Part shown: piece by piece, positions 18,640 through 28,101 of the stretch
Layout of the letters: each line of letters opens with the position of its first letter
Numbering within the stretch: the first letter of the stretch is position 1
The notes under the pieces: model-generated
The model's database searches: none
Seen by the model: only the letters and a program-made list of their open reading frames with translations
Told to the model about the DNA's origin: nothing
Translations under genes and position numbers: made by a program
NCBI RefSeq assembly: GCF_050633145.1
Contig: NZ_JBOEFY010000023.1
Span: 62,001 to 126,000, forward strand
Origin: Kordia sp050633145
GTDB lineage: Bacteria; Bacteroidota; Bacteroidia; Flavobacteriales; Flavobacteriaceae
Direction: 5' to 3'
DNA length: 64,000 nucleotides

Positions 18640-21600
18640 TATTGGTATGTGATTAAACTGTTTTTTGTGGTGTTATTTAATGATGGAACTAATAGAATTC
18701 CATCTGCTGATGCTACTTCCTGTAAAGCTTCTGTTGAATACTCAATTGCTCCTGTGTCAAAGTTTTTTGTACCGATTTGAAACGAAATTTCAGTCACTTC
18801 TAAAATGCTATCATAACTATTGATGAATGTTGCCAATTGAGCCGTATTCAATCCGTTATCAATAGTAATTTGCGTTTGCGCACTTGTAATCCAAGGCGAT
18901 AAAAATATATTGATACCGTTGTTGACTTCCTTTTCTACAGTAGTGACATCTTCGCCAGGCTGCACTTGAATGGTTGCGGTAATTTGCACGTAATTCAATG
19001 TGAAATTCTCTGCAGAAACAGTTACGAAAGGCGAGACACGTTCGGCTATATATTGTTGAATTTCCAATTCTTTACATTCACTTAAAAGCGGTTGAAAGGC
19101 ATTGGTTTCTGTTGCATCTGCTACCCGTTTTATGAGATAGGTAAACGCTTGTTTTTTGGTGTTGTCGTAAATAGATTTCGAATAGTACACTTCAGGAAAT
19201 TCCAATCGGATTGCATTAAAATAATCCTCAATCGTCACCAAGCGATCTTTTGTTTTGAGTCTTGTGCTTACGCGCGAATTCATTTGTGTATTGGTTTCCG
19301 CAGCTTTGCCTCCAAACGAAGCAAATGGTTGTACAGTGGAAGCAATTTCTGGAATAGCAGTTTGCGGACTTGTAATTACATTTGCCAAAATTTGTGGCGT
19401 TTCTGTCGAAAAATCAGTTGACGCAACAATGCGTTGTAATGTAAATCCGTTGGTGTTTAAAAAAGAGGTTTCAGGGAAATCATCAAGATTGTTCGTAGTA
19501 CCAATGGCAATCCAATAATTTGTACCTTCAACAGTATCGTGTACGGTTGTAATATCGTCTGGAATATCAATAGTGATAATTCCCGAACAGGTAAAACTAT
19601 TTGTGTCATCTGCAATAGACGTTAGTGGTTTCCAGCCATCACAGCTTAAATAGGAATAGTTTACTTGTTTCGTTGTTAGTGTTGTTTCTGTATAAGCGCG
19701 TGCCAATTCAAAGTAAAAACTCACTTTCGCGGGTACAATCAAATCTTGTAATTCTAAAAATAGTTGTCCCTGAGATGTAAAAGTTGGCACTATAGGAAGC
19801 GTTGTTAATGGAGTAATAACACCTTTGTCATCTCTTGCAGGAGAACTTCCTAAGGTTGTATTTTTTGCGATTATTTTTTCGTCTAAAGTAGTGTCATACA
19901 CTTTGTAATTTGCAAAAGGAGTATTGTAAAAGCATTGCAGTGGATAGCTTTGTTCATTTGTAGAAAAATCATAACTAACTGAAGCCGAATAGCTTCCTTG
20001 AAATGCACTCACCATGGGCACAAACGGAATATTTGGTGGAGAAACCAACGCTTGTTCGTCATCGGAATCTTTGATTTTTTCTGCAATAATTTGCGCATTA
20101 AATAAGGCAATAGCAGCCACTACTTTTGCATATAATTCGGTTCCAAAACCATAGGCTGGATCGGACAGTTTCATTTTTATAAAACCTGTAGTTGTTGTTT
20201 CTGTAAGTTGCAAAGGTTTTTGTTGCAATGTTACATCAACAGTAGCAGGATTGGGTGTTAATCCTAAAAACTGTACTTCTTTCGTAGGTTGTAGCGTTTC
20301 GTTGATGCTTAGTTCACTGCAATTATCAGGTTGGTTATATTTTAAAAAGAGCGGTACAGTAGCTACATTACAAATTCCACTGTCTGTCATTGAAATAGAA
20401 GTATCTATTGAATTCCATACACCGTTTTGTAAGGCTTGAAAATCTATGATAAACGAAGTGTTTGAAAAATATGGAGTATACGTTTCCAATACTTTATTAT
20501 TCTCAGATTTGTTAAATAAACCAGCAATTTTTCCTAAAAACGATTTTTTTTCAGGCGCAACCGTTGAAAGTAAAGCATTTTGTTCGTCCGCAATGTTTTG
20601 ACCTGATCTTGTTTTTGTGGAATTGATTTCGTTGTCAATATTGCTTTTTGCTGCTGTTACAGTCGCTTCATCTATTTTTCCCGCAGATGAGATATCATTT
20701 TTCAATGTAGTAAGCAATGTATTCAATGCAGTTAGCATGCCTTGATTTAGATTGATAATTTGAGTCATGGTTGCACTCAACGAAACTGGCATTTTTTGCA
20801 AAACCTTTTTTTGCTTGTTCACCAAAGTTTGTAGATCGGCTTGATTGCCCTGAATTGCTGTTACAGCATCAGTCGATGTCGTACTCGAATTTGCCAATTT
20901 TGTAAATAGTGTTTGCTCTGAGTTGGTTACGCTTGTATAGAAAGTGCTTTGCGAAGTCTTAATTGTGTCTAGTAATTTTACTAATGCTTCTACATCTATT
21001 GGTGTGCCTGAGTATATATTGTTTAAATAATTATTATACGCTACGTAATAATCGGCAAAGTTAAAATTAGGTGCAAACGGATTCCACGTTAGAGAAAAAT
21101 ACATGTCTGTAGTAGGCTTGCTGAAAATTTCAGCATTTCCAATCATAAAACTCTGATTCACTTTGGGTGCGCCACCTAATAACTGAAACGGTTTTTTAGG
21201 ATTTAGTTGCCCAAAATCGTTGTACAATTGAAAGTTTTGCAATTCTTCTGCGCTCACTGTAATATCTAGTGTCGCAATTGCTAGTGATGAGATCGATTCT
21301 GTATAGCCTGGAAATACAACTTTAAGCAATGGCCATTCACTTGAATATCCATCAGGATTTTTGGTAAATGCACTAATTGCTGGATCAGTTGGATTTAATT
21401 GTAGCTGAATTTGATTTTCTACAATTACATATGAAAGATTATTTGACGCAGGAACTTTAAACCAAGCTTTTTCAGTGCTTAGGTAGAATTCGAAATCAGG
21501 TTGTGAAAATATAATTGCATCATCGTTTTCGAATGTAAAGTTGAGCGTAATCGTTCTTAATGTTGCTTCTGCCAAATAAAACATAGGAGAAGCAATCGTA

Positions 21601-23384
21601 AATGCCAACTCTTGCTTGGTTCCTTGTGGTGTTTGTGTAGAACCAAATGTTTTCCAGCTTTTAATCGCGCCAGCTTCATCTTTAGCAACTACATTTACAG
21701 GCGACAAATTTTGTAAATACAGTTCGGAATTGTACGTATCTAACGGTGTTTGAGCAAGTGTATACGCATTGACAATTTTTGCAGGATTTAACGATGTTTT
21801 ATTCAGTGTTTCAAATAAAATTGGTGCTTTGTTTGCGTCCAATCCCGCAGTAAAAATAGTTCCTTTTGCTAATTGATAGGTAGCGGTTTTTTTTGCCAAA
21901 CTGCTACTTGCAAAAACGGTGTCTGGTGAAACGCTGTTAGGTGTTTGTTTTAAAATATCCTTGTAATAGAAGTTTAGATGTTTCTCAGATAATGAATTCA
22001 TCTGTGCTTGATAAATTTTCATCAAACTTGTAAACGTTCTTAATAGAATAGTATCAGGAAAATGGCCAGGCACAGTTTGTATCGTTTTCAACTCAGTACC
22101 TGCATACGAAATACACTTACTGTAAAATGTAAATAAAGATTTTCCTGTTCCTTTTAGACCATTAAAAATATCTAATCGTACTTGTTTGGTTAAGATGTAA
22201 CTGATGATTTCTTTGAGAATGTCGTATAATATTTTACTAATTTTGATGTCAACATCAACAGCAGTTTCAAAAAATTTGATTACGATTGCAAACAACCATT
22301 CTCCAAATTCTAACACAAATGAAGCAAGCGTAACAAGTATGGTTTCTAATTCTTTTAAAATAGTATCAACCAGGTTTTTATAGTCTTCGGATGAAAACTC
22401 TTTTGTGTTGGTTTTGAGTGTATCTTGAAGAGAATTTAAATCGGTTAGTATATGTTGTATTGTAGTTGTTTTTTCCTCGTCACCTTTAAAATCTTGAATT
22501 TTTGTGTTTAATTCGTCTATGATTTTTTCAATTATTTCGAATAGTGATTCGATTGCATCTTCCACAAATGTCACTACTTTTTCAAGTATTGCTACTGTTT
22601 TCTCAAAGAATATTGCTATGGTTTTTTGTAAGGCAATAAAAGCGTCTATGATTTTAGTGATAATTTTCTCAGTAAGATTCAAGTGCGAACCATTTAGCGA
22701 AGCTTTGAGATCTTCCACATACGCCATAAAATCCTTAAAAAAGAAATATACATAGTCGCCTTTTGGTGTGTATTTTAGGTTTAGAAGTTCCCAATATGGA
22801 GTTTTTCCTTTACTTTCTTTCCATATTTTTTCGTCATAATTCTCAAAAAGATACGTGTTTACAGGTTTTATGTTTGGAATAATTTGATTGAGGTTAAGAT
22901 CACTTCTTAAAGCTAAAAGTGCCCAAAGTATTGCACTCTGTTTTTCTTTTACTTGCTGAATGACATAGGTTTTAAGATTGTATTCCAAATTAGATTGCTG
23001 CATATAATACGTCCATCGTTCAATTGTTCGAAATACAGAAGTAAGCTGATCAAAAAGTTGATTGAATCCGTTTGAAATAGATGGCGTATTGAGATCAATT
23101 TCCAGACTTTTTTCTAGTTGCAAGCAGGTATTTATGAACAGCGAATATGCTTTTTGAAACGAAGTTTTGGCAATTGAAGCCACTAAAAAAACAGGATCTT
23201 TTAGTAAAAATGGAGACCAATTTCCATTGATGGTATTGGTGCGATCGTAAAAATTAAACAATGAGGCAAAGTCAGCTAGTAAACGCAAGTTGTCAGCTTC
23301 CGTTCTGCCATCTATCAAACGCGGATTTGGCACTAAAGCTTTTTCTAGTGCTGCCATCGTTGTATGTTGATTAAATTGACTCAT
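18639..23384 (-). CDS. Baseplate J/gp47-like protein, enlarged (Afp11-like)
   Basis: The 1581-aa protein carries the baseplate J signature near the C-terminus: ETNTQMNSRVSTRLKTKDRL, then DYFNAIRLEFPEVYYSKSIY, followed by the VSAENFTLNYVQITATIQVQPG segment. It is far longer than phage gpJ. The N-terminal half contains a long amphipathic helical insertion (about 235-410: repeated IAIFFEK, VAILEKVVTF, FEIIEKIIDEL) and another helical section around 850-960. The start follows the gp25-like gene after 8 bp. It forms the wedge of the baseplate together with the Afp12-like protein. The function of the insertion is not known. Confidence 0.88.
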   Translation of the reverse strand: MSQFNQHTTMAALEKALVPNPRLIDGRTEADNLRLLADFASLFNFYDRTNTINGNWSPFLLKDPVFLVASIAKTSFQKAYSLFINTCLQLEKSLEIDLNTPSISNGFNQLFDQLTSVFRTIERWTYYMQQSNLEYNLKTYVIQQVKEKQSAILWALLALRSDLNLNQIIPNIKPVNTYLFENYDEKIWKESKGKTPYWELLNLKYTPKGDYVYFFFKDFMAYVEDLKASLNGSHLNLTEKIITKIIDAFIALQKTIAIFFEKTVAILEKVVTFVEDAIESLFEIIEKIIDELNTKIQDFKGDEEKTTTIQHILTDLNSLQDTLKTNTKEFSSEDYKNLVDTILKELETILVTLASFVLEFGEWLFAIVIKFFETAVDVDIKISKILYDILKEIISYILTKQVRLDIFNGLKGTGKSLFTFYSKCISYAGTELKTIQTVPGHFPDTILLRTFTSLMKIYQAQMNSLSEKHLNFYYKDILKQTPNSVSPDTVFASSSLAKKTATYQLAKGTIFTAGLDANKAPILFETLNKTSLNPAKIVNAYTLAQTPLDTYNSELYLQNLSPVNVVAKDEAGAIKSWKTFGSTQTPQGTKQELAFTIASPMFYLAEATLRTITLNFTFENDDAIIFSQPDFEFYLSTEKAWFKVPASNNLSYVIVENQIQLQLNPTDPAISAFTKNPDGYSSEWPLLKVVFPGYTESISSLAIATLDITVSAEELQNFQLYNDFGQLNPKKPFQLLGGAPKVNQSFMIGNAEIFSKPTTDMYFSLTWNPFAPNFNFADYYVAYNNYLNNIYSGTPIDVEALVKLLDTIKTSQSTFYTSVTNSEQTLFTKLANSSTTSTDAVTAIQGNQADLQTLVNKQKKVLQKMPVSLSATMTQIINLNQGMLTALNTLLTTLKNDISSAGKIDEATVTAAKSNIDNEINSTKTRSGQNIADEQNALLSTVAPEKKSFLGKIAGLFNKSENNKVLETYTPYFSNTSFIIDFQALQNGVWNSIDTSISMTDSGICNVATVPLFLKYNQPDNCSELSINETLQPTKEVQFLGLTPNPATVDVTLQQKPLQLTETTTTGFIKMKLSDPAYGFGTELYAKVVAAIALFNAQIIAEKIKDSDDEQALVSPPNIPFVPMVSAFQGSYSASVSYDFSTNEQSYPLQCFYNTPFANYKVYDTTLDEKIIAKNTTLGSSPARDDKGVITPLTTLPIVPTFTSQGQLFLELQDLIVPAKVSFYFELARAYTETTLTTKQVNYSYLSCDGWKPLTSIADDTNSFTCSGIITIDIPDDITTVHDTVEGTNYWIAIGTTNNLDDFPETSFLNTNGFTLQRIVASTDFSTETPQILANVITSPQTAIPEIASTVQPFASFGGKAAETNTQMNSRVSTRLKTKDRLVTIEDYFNAIRLEFPEVYYSKSIYDNTKKQAFTYLIKRVADATETNAFQPLLSECKELEIQQYIAERVSPFVTVSAENFTLNYVQITATIQVQPGEDVTTVEKEVNNGINIFLSPWITSAQTQITIDNGLNTAQLATFINSYDSILEVTEISFQIGTKNFDTGAIEYSTEALQEVASADGILLVPSLNNTTKNSLITYQ

Positions 23385-23392
23385 TTGTTAGG

Positions 23393-23824
23393 TTATCGTT
23401 GTAAATTGGTTCCTTCTTTTATGTAAAAAGGATATACATAATTGTGTCTTGTATTGGTTTGATTGTACATGTAATCGATAGTAACTTCTACCAAGCCGTT
23501 TTGTAAATCTGCAAAAGCAACTTCAACGGCTATTACTTTTATTCTTGGTTCGTTGTTTAGAAGCGATGTTTTTACAGCTTCTCTAATTTCACCTTGTAAT
23601 GTTGGGCGCATTTCTTTGAAGAAAAATGTCTGTAATCCTGAGCCAAATTGTGGCGTAAATGGACGTTCTCCAAAAGTTGTTTGCATGATCAAATTGATCA
23701 TTTCATTGATGTTGGTTTCATACTTTGTGAGTTGCAGTTGATTATTTTCAGCAGAAAATGTCACTGGAAATGACCAACCCGAACCGAGAAACTCTTTTTG
23801 TATGTTTGTTAAATTATTATCCAC
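23393..23824 (-). CDS. gp25-like baseplate protein (Afp9-like)
   Basis: The 143-aa protein matches gp25/W-type baseplate proteins: GSGWSFPVTF near the N-terminus, an INEMINLIMQTTFGERPFTPQFGSGL stretch where the family has the GERxxxPxFG motif, a helix with EIREAVKTSLLNNEPRI, and a closing VTIDYMYNQT strand. These proteins join the sheath initiator and wedge in phage and T6SS baseplates. The start codon lies within the last codons of the PAAR gene (8-bp overlap), and the baseplate J gene follows 8 bp later. Confidence 0.92.
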   Translation of the reverse strand: MDNNLTNIQKEFLGSGWSFPVTFSAENNQLQLTKYETNINEMINLIMQTTFGERPFTPQFGSGLQTFFFKEMRPTLQGEIREAVKTSLLNNEPRIKVIAVEVAFADLQNGLVEVTIDYMYNQTNTRHNYVYPFYIKEGTNLQR

Positions 23825-24116
23825 CGATCATCACTGTAAAATCTCCTAAAACAATTGATCCGCCATGTGCGGTAGAATCTCCTATTCGTGCGGCAGGCAT
23901 TCCGCCAATCATTACGGTTGCTGAACCTTTTACGATTGAATCTGGTGGCCCAACACAAACGAGCATATCGCCCACACGTGCGGCTGGTAATTTGCCAATT
24001 AGTACGGTGGGTTCTCCTGGTCCAATTACTGGTCCGCCCACATGCGGAATTGGAGGAAGTCCTGGTGTTACCATTGGACATTCATGAAAATCGGTTAATC
24101 TTGCTGCTGGTGGCAT
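23817..24116 (-). CDS. PAAR-repeat spike tip protein (Afp10-like)
   Basis: The 99-aa protein opens with PPAARLTDFHECP and contains further PAAR-type elements (LPAARVGDMLVCVGPP, MPAARIGDSTAHGG), alternating with Gly-rich beta turns. The His and Cys residues (H11, C13, the Cys in LVCVGPP and the His in TAHGG) are those that bind metal in PAAR cones. It caps the VgrG-like spike. It overlaps the gp25-like gene by 8 bp, while a 247-bp non-coding stretch separates it from the spike gene. There is no toxin extension, so it is a bare tip. Confidence 0.93.
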   Translation of the reverse strand: MPPAARLTDFHECPMVTPGLPPIPHVGGPVIGPGEPTVLIGKLPAARVGDMLVCVGPPDSIVKGSATVMIGGMPAARIGDSTAHGGSIVLGDFTVMIGG

Positions 24117-24130
24117 AGTTTTGTTTTTTT

Positions 24131-24360
24131 GTTAGTTGTTAGTTTTGAAGTAAAAAGGTTGTTAAGAAATTTACTAATGCCTAAAACCTAATCCCCAATA
24201 CCTCTTTATTTCAAAGTACTTCTCGATACAATTTTCTATCTATCTCGCTATGCTCGATGTGATATAAAATCACTCGAAGTGACGTTTTGTTAGTTGCTGG
24301 TTTTGAATTAAAAAGGTTGTTGAGAAACTTACTAATCCCTAATCCCCAAAACCTAATTCC
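24131..24360. repeat. Two direct repeats flanking a REP-like palindrome inside the eCIS operon
   Basis: Between the spike and PAAR genes lies the longest non-coding gap of the operon (24117-24363). Copies at 24131-24202 and 24289-24360 are similar direct repeats of about 72 bp: both begin GTTAGTTG, contain TAAAAAGGTTGTT and end in an AATCCCCAA/ACCTAAT stretch. Between them is TCTCGATAC...TCACTCGAAGTGA, including a hairpin with 5-bp arms at 24270-24282. This resembles dispersed REP-like elements of flavobacterial chromosomes, but copy number cannot be checked here. No gene is seen in it. It may weaken read-through from spike to PAAR. Confidence 0.7.
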
Positions 24361-24363
24361 TAC

Positions 24364-26160
24364 TTAGTTAATCATCACCATCGCTCCTTTAATAGTGGTT
24401 TCCGTTCCACCTTGAAGTGATGCCGTCATACTTCCTTCTGCGGAGTATTGCATTTGTGCGGTTTCTTTGATATTTAGTCCTTTTATTTGGACATCGCCAC
24501 CAGATGATTCAATGGTAACACCTTGATCGCCTTGCAGCGTTAAATTTTGCGTGGCTTGGACGGTGATATCTTTGTCACTTTTGATGGTAATTCCACTTTC
24601 AGACATTACAATGCTGTTATTGTTTTGATCTTTGATGGTAATTTGCTTGTCTTCATCACTAAAAATCGCGGTATTTTTACTTGGTGTTTCTAGCGTAAGC
24701 ACTTTATTTTCATCATCAAACTGAATGTTAATTCCCGATTTAGACACAAATGCTTTTATGGTATTTTTTTCATTCGGATCTAAACCATCAAACGGTTTGT
24801 TATTGTCAGCACTGTACATACTTCCTAAAATGATTGGATAACGAGGATCTTCATTCAAAAAACCTACCACGACTTCATCACCAACTTCAGGCATAAAAAA
24901 TGTACCAGCGCCAGAAGTGGAATAGAAATTTGTTAATCGTGCCCACAATCCTTCACCATTTGGATCAAACAACGGAATATCTACCAATACACGGTATTGA
25001 CTGTCTGGATCTTCATACATTTTCTTTACGGTAGCATTGAATAATCCTTGTGCGCCAGGTAATAAACCAGAAGCTGGCGGTGCCATGACATCTGGTTCTT
25101 CTGTAAACCAAATAGGAGACAAGCCTATGGAAACTTCTGTAACCCAATTTCCATGTCCAATAACATGCTGTACATTTGATATGATATGATCGCCATTAAA
25201 ACGATCGCCCAATCCTGCAAGTGTGATATATTTTGCTGGATCGACTAAGTTACTTCCTTGAAATTTTACATCACCTTGAATTTTAGCATATGCACTTTTT
25301 ACCAATGCCGCTTTTGACCAATTGGTTAAATCGCTTTCTTGTATTGGTGCAGTACTTTGCAATTCATAATCGGAAAGTCCAACGACTTCCGAGAGTTTTT
25401 TAGACGATAAATTTCCTGGGCCAGCATAACTACTTGACGCTTCTCCCGAAGTAGTTTGTTGTTGTGTAAAATCCCAAGAAGTTGCTTTTGCCGAACCTAA
25501 TTGTGTTACGGAATTTAAAGAAGCGTTAAATTCCAATAGATTGTTTCCATACGCAATTTCTAATACAGAACTTGTATCATTATCTGGTGGAAATACGGAC
25601 ACTTTTCCATTGAGTGTTGTGACAATCATGCCGTTAGTTTCCGCTCTAGCGAGTAAAAAATCCCAATCGGTTGCATAGTATTGCACTTGTTCAGGCCATT
25701 CTGTCGTAGTAGCAGAAACATCAGCAGACAATCCATAATTTCCAATAATGGTGCTCATAATGTCACTATCTTTCTTTTTGGAATAGGTTAAACTTTTACG
25801 CCCAACAATCATTTTTACAGCTTCATCACGGCATTCAACAACCAATACAGAACCTTCGGCACCGTGAATACGAATACTTTGTTTGGTAATGATTCCTGTG
25901 AAAATTGTTTCGTTTTTAGAATCATAACCAGCTTCAATAGTAACCGTATTTCCAGGCACAAATGTACTTGACGAACTGACGCTAAAAGTTTCGTCGGCTG
26001 GACTTCCATCAATGATGACAATTTTTGCCATCGAAATACGATTGACGCCTTTTTCGACTTCAATTGATTGTACGTCCATTGCGTCTGGAATTGCACTTCC
26101 GTTGGTTTTAATATCGAAAGTGACTAAACCTCCGCTTGTAATTGTTGTTGATGCACTCAT
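24364..26160 (-). CDS. VgrG-like spike protein (Afp8-like, gp27/gp5 fusion)
   Basis: The 598-aa protein has the gp27/late-control D part (about 1-360), with GNTVTIEAGYDSKNETIFTG and a tower of beta domains. An OB-fold gp5 domain follows (about 365-460) with the hallmark FFMPEVGDEVVVGF and DPRYPIILGSMY. The C-terminal beta-helix needle (about 490-598) is built of short alternating repeats (DKDITVQATQNLTLQGDQGV) and ends in GAMVMIN. There is no effector extension. It is the spike on which the PAAR tip sits. The LysM-type tube-initiator gene lies 5 bp upstream. Confidence 0.94.
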   Translation of the reverse strand: MSASTTITSGGLVTFDIKTNGSAIPDAMDVQSIEVEKGVNRISMAKIVIIDGSPADETFSVSSSSTFVPGNTVTIEAGYDSKNETIFTGIITKQSIRIHGAEGSVLVVECRDEAVKMIVGRKSLTYSKKKDSDIMSTIIGNYGLSADVSATTTEWPEQVQYYATDWDFLLARAETNGMIVTTLNGKVSVFPPDNDTSSVLEIAYGNNLLEFNASLNSVTQLGSAKATSWDFTQQQTTSGEASSSYAGPGNLSSKKLSEVVGLSDYELQSTAPIQESDLTNWSKAALVKSAYAKIQGDVKFQGSNLVDPAKYITLAGLGDRFNGDHIISNVQHVIGHGNWVTEVSIGLSPIWFTEEPDVMAPPASGLLPGAQGLFNATVKKMYEDPDSQYRVLVDIPLFDPNGEGLWARLTNFYSTSGAGTFFMPEVGDEVVVGFLNEDPRYPIILGSMYSADNNKPFDGLDPNEKNTIKAFVSKSGINIQFDDENKVLTLETPSKNTAIFSDEDKQITIKDQNNNSIVMSESGITIKSDKDITVQATQNLTLQGDQGVTIESSGGDVQIKGLNIKETAQMQYSAEGSMTASLQGGTETTIKGAMVMIN

Positions 26161-26165
26161 GTAGT

Positions 26166-26837
26166 TTATGTTGGTTTTATGATTGGTGGAAATAGTAATT
26201 GTTGTCCACCTTTTAATTGTCTAAATTTGTTTAAATCGTTGTATGTAGCAACTTGAATGTAATTGTATGGTGTATTCCATACTTTGTTTGATAATTGTGG
26301 TAAACTTTCACCTTGTACTACTTCTACCAAATGTGTAATGTCGGGAGAACTTTCATCGTCTTCTTTTTTCCGCTTGTCGGCAGAAATATATTTTCCGAAG
26401 CTTAATGAGATTTTTGCTCTCAGCGGACTTCCATCTGGTTTGAATAATGTATAGGTAGTATCAAACGATTTTAATACACTGTAAAATACCAAATCGCTTC
26501 CCCATTGTATTTTTACGAAATTTGGTCTATGAATGTCCCCGTTGTATGTGTATACAATGTCCTCTAAGGCTTCAATTTCCTTGTTTAAATCGGTTCGTTT
26601 TGTATCTACAATACCAGTACAATCAATGACAATGTCAAAACTGAGATTGTCGCTTGGTGTATGCTTGTATTTTTGAGACGTAGAACTCGTATCTATAGGT
26701 TGTTGTTCATTGTATTCAATACTTCGACTCCATTTTATAGATTCTGGATTGATCATTAGATTGTACGGATCGCCAGAGATTGCTTGCGTAAAGTTCTCAT
26801 CTTTGTATCCTGTTATTTTCATGTATTCTAATGCCAT
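26166..26837 (-). CDS. CIS tube/initiator protein with LysM domain (Afp7-like)
   Basis: The 223-aa protein has an N-terminal CIS tube-like domain (about 1-150: YNLMINPESIKWSRSIEYNEQQ, TPSDNLSFDIVIDCTG) and a C-terminal LysM-like domain (about 170-220: VVQGESLPQLSNKVWN, YIQVATYNDLNKFRQLKGGQQLLFPP). This arrangement is typical of gp53/Afp7-type proteins, which join the inner tube to the spike and hold the baseplate together. It lies between the small DUF5908 gene and the spike gene, the usual order in eCIS clusters. Confidence 0.93.
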   Translation of the reverse strand: MALEYMKITGYKDENFTQAISGDPYNLMINPESIKWSRSIEYNEQQPIDTSSTSQKYKHTPSDNLSFDIVIDCTGIVDTKRTDLNKEIEALEDIVYTYNGDIHRPNFVKIQWGSDLVFYSVLKSFDTTYTLFKPDGSPLRAKISLSFGKYISADKRKKEDDESSPDITHLVEVVQGESLPQLSNKVWNTPYNYIQVATYNDLNKFRQLKGGQQLLFPPIIKPT

Positions 26838-26849
26838 AATCGTACTGGT

Positions 26850-27020
26850 TTATCGATTGTACTTTTCTCGTTTTTGTGCTTCTGAAATCATGCGTCTACA
26901 GGTTTCTAATACTTCATTTTTTAATAGGGAAGCATCATACGTGTTTCGCTTTGTATGTACATTTTCATGAACAGTTTTTATTTCTGTCTTGATGACTAAT
27001 TCTCTGATTTCTATTGGCAT
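26850..27020 (-). CDS. Small DUF5908-family eCIS protein
   Basis: I place the start at the ATG at 27018-27020, giving 56 residues that begin MPIEIRELVIKTEI, the typical opening of DUF5908 proteins found between tube and LysM genes of Bacteroidota eCIS clusters. A longer reading from a GTG at 27113 is open, but its extra 31 residues do not look like this family. The protein is charged and helical, with no export signal. Its job is unknown; in Afp-type clusters a small protein at this position is part of the conserved core. Confidence 0.8.
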   Translation of the reverse strand: MPIEIRELVIKTEIKTVHENVHTKRNTYDASLLKNEVLETCRRMISEAQKREKYNR

Positions 27021-27132
27021 AATTTGAGATGTATAGTTTTCTCGATAATCGAGATTTAAAATGCTTTGAAGCTTGCCTCTATATTTTAGGTGAACTCCTT
27101 GTTCATACCTCACAAATTTGTCCTGAGGTAGT

Positions 27133-27570
27133 TTACTGAATATTAAAATACGTGTATGCTAATTCAATACTTTCAATCAGTATTTCGCTTTCTTGCGATT
27201 TTAAATCGGATACCGAATAATTTATAGGATAGGCATTGTGAAACGTCCATTTCATCAATACTTTTCCTTCATTATCAAGTAAATCGACTGATACATCTTG
27301 TGTCTGTATTGCATTAGCCAATCCGCCGTCGAGCGTATTGGCACACCAAGTAATTAACTTTGATCCTGTTGGGACAATAGCTCTTTTGAGTACAAGATTT
27401 TTACTAGAGCTTGTGGTTGGTAATCGATATTTGAATCGATTTTCTCCACCGCTAGCCACTTCTTCTACACCGAGTTCTTTGCTGATTCCTGAGACTTCTT
27501 TAAAAGCCGCATCTTCTCCTTCAAACGAAAGTGAAAAATAGAATCCAACAGGATAATCACTATGATCCAT
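27133..27570 (-). CDS. Inner tube protein, second copy (gp19-like)
   Basis: The 145-aa protein belongs to the T4 gp19-like tube family: YPVGFYFSLSFEGEDAAFKEVSGISKELGVEEVASGG, then a strand with LVLKRAIVPTGSKLITWC, and a closing WTFHNAYPINYSVSDLKSQESEILIESIELAYTYF. This second, divergent tube protein presumably adapts the hexameric tube to the spike, as Afp5-type proteins do. Its ATG lies inside the end of the upstream tube gene (11-bp overlap). A 112-bp gap follows before the DUF5908 start used here. Confidence 0.93.
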   Translation of the reverse strand: MDHSDYPVGFYFSLSFEGEDAAFKEVSGISKELGVEEVASGGENRFKYRLPTTSSSKNLVLKRAIVPTGSKLITWCANTLDGGLANAIQTQDVSVDLLDNEGKVLMKWTFHNAYPINYSVSDLKSQESEILIESIELAYTYFNIQ

Positions 27571-28024
27571 TTGTAATAATTAGTTGTTCGTGAGCAATTT
27601 CTAAGGTATCAATAGCTACTTCGTTTCCATCAGATTTTAAGTCGGTACTCGTAATTTTTGTTGGCCAAGCATTGTTAAGCTGCCATTGCATTGTTACTTT
27701 TCCTGCTTCGTCTAATAGTTTTATTAAAACGGTTCTACGCTTTATTGTGTTCATAGAAATTTCTGCATGCCATTTCCAAAATGTATTATCGTTAACAAAT
27801 ACGCCACGTTTCATAGTTACATTTCCATACTTTACAATGCCTGGCATTTTTTCGGTAGAGAAAAGAGTACTATTACTTTTTCGGTATTCTATAATTTGAT
27901 TTTCTACGTCCATTCCAGAAACTTCTTGGAATGCGACACCTTTCATTTCAGTTCCTAAATCTACTTCAAATCGGAACTTTGGCATGGGCCAGGTTGCGCC
28001 TTCTTTACTTCCATCATCTGCCAT
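27560..28024 (-). CDS. Major inner tube protein (gp19-like, Afp1-like)
   Basis: The 154-aa protein has the tube fold signature: PKFRFEVDLGTEMKGVAFQEVSGMD, a strand with GNVTMKRGVFVNDNTFWKW, then KLLDEAGKVTMQWQLNNAWPTKITSTDLKSDGNEVAIDTLEIAHE. It would form the stacked hexameric rings of the inner tube. It follows the sheath gene by 77 bp and overlaps the second tube gene by 11 bp. Being nearest the sheath gene and having canonical features, it is the likely major tube subunit. Confidence 0.94.
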   Translation of the reverse strand: MADDGSKEGATWPMPKFRFEVDLGTEMKGVAFQEVSGMDVENQIIEYRKSNSTLFSTEKMPGIVKYGNVTMKRGVFVNDNTFWKWHAEISMNTIKRRTVLIKLLDEAGKVTMQWQLNNAWPTKITSTDLKSDGNEVAIDTLEIAHEQLIITNGS

Positions 28025-28101
28025 AATATTATGTTTTTAATGAGTTATTTTTTTGTTTTTTTTATAAGATTAACTGTTGCAATTCTAGGTTATACCATTT
28101 A

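Noticed and set aside
23809..24118. ORFs of 76-109 aa on other frames around the PAAR gene
   Set aside because: They are shadow frames of the PAAR and gp25 genes; composition and motifs support only the minus-strand PAAR reading.
26850..27113. Longer 87-aa reading of the DUF5908 gene from a GTG at 27113
   Set aside because: The DUF5908 family start MPIEIREL lies at the internal ATG (27020); the extra 31 residues do not resemble the family.
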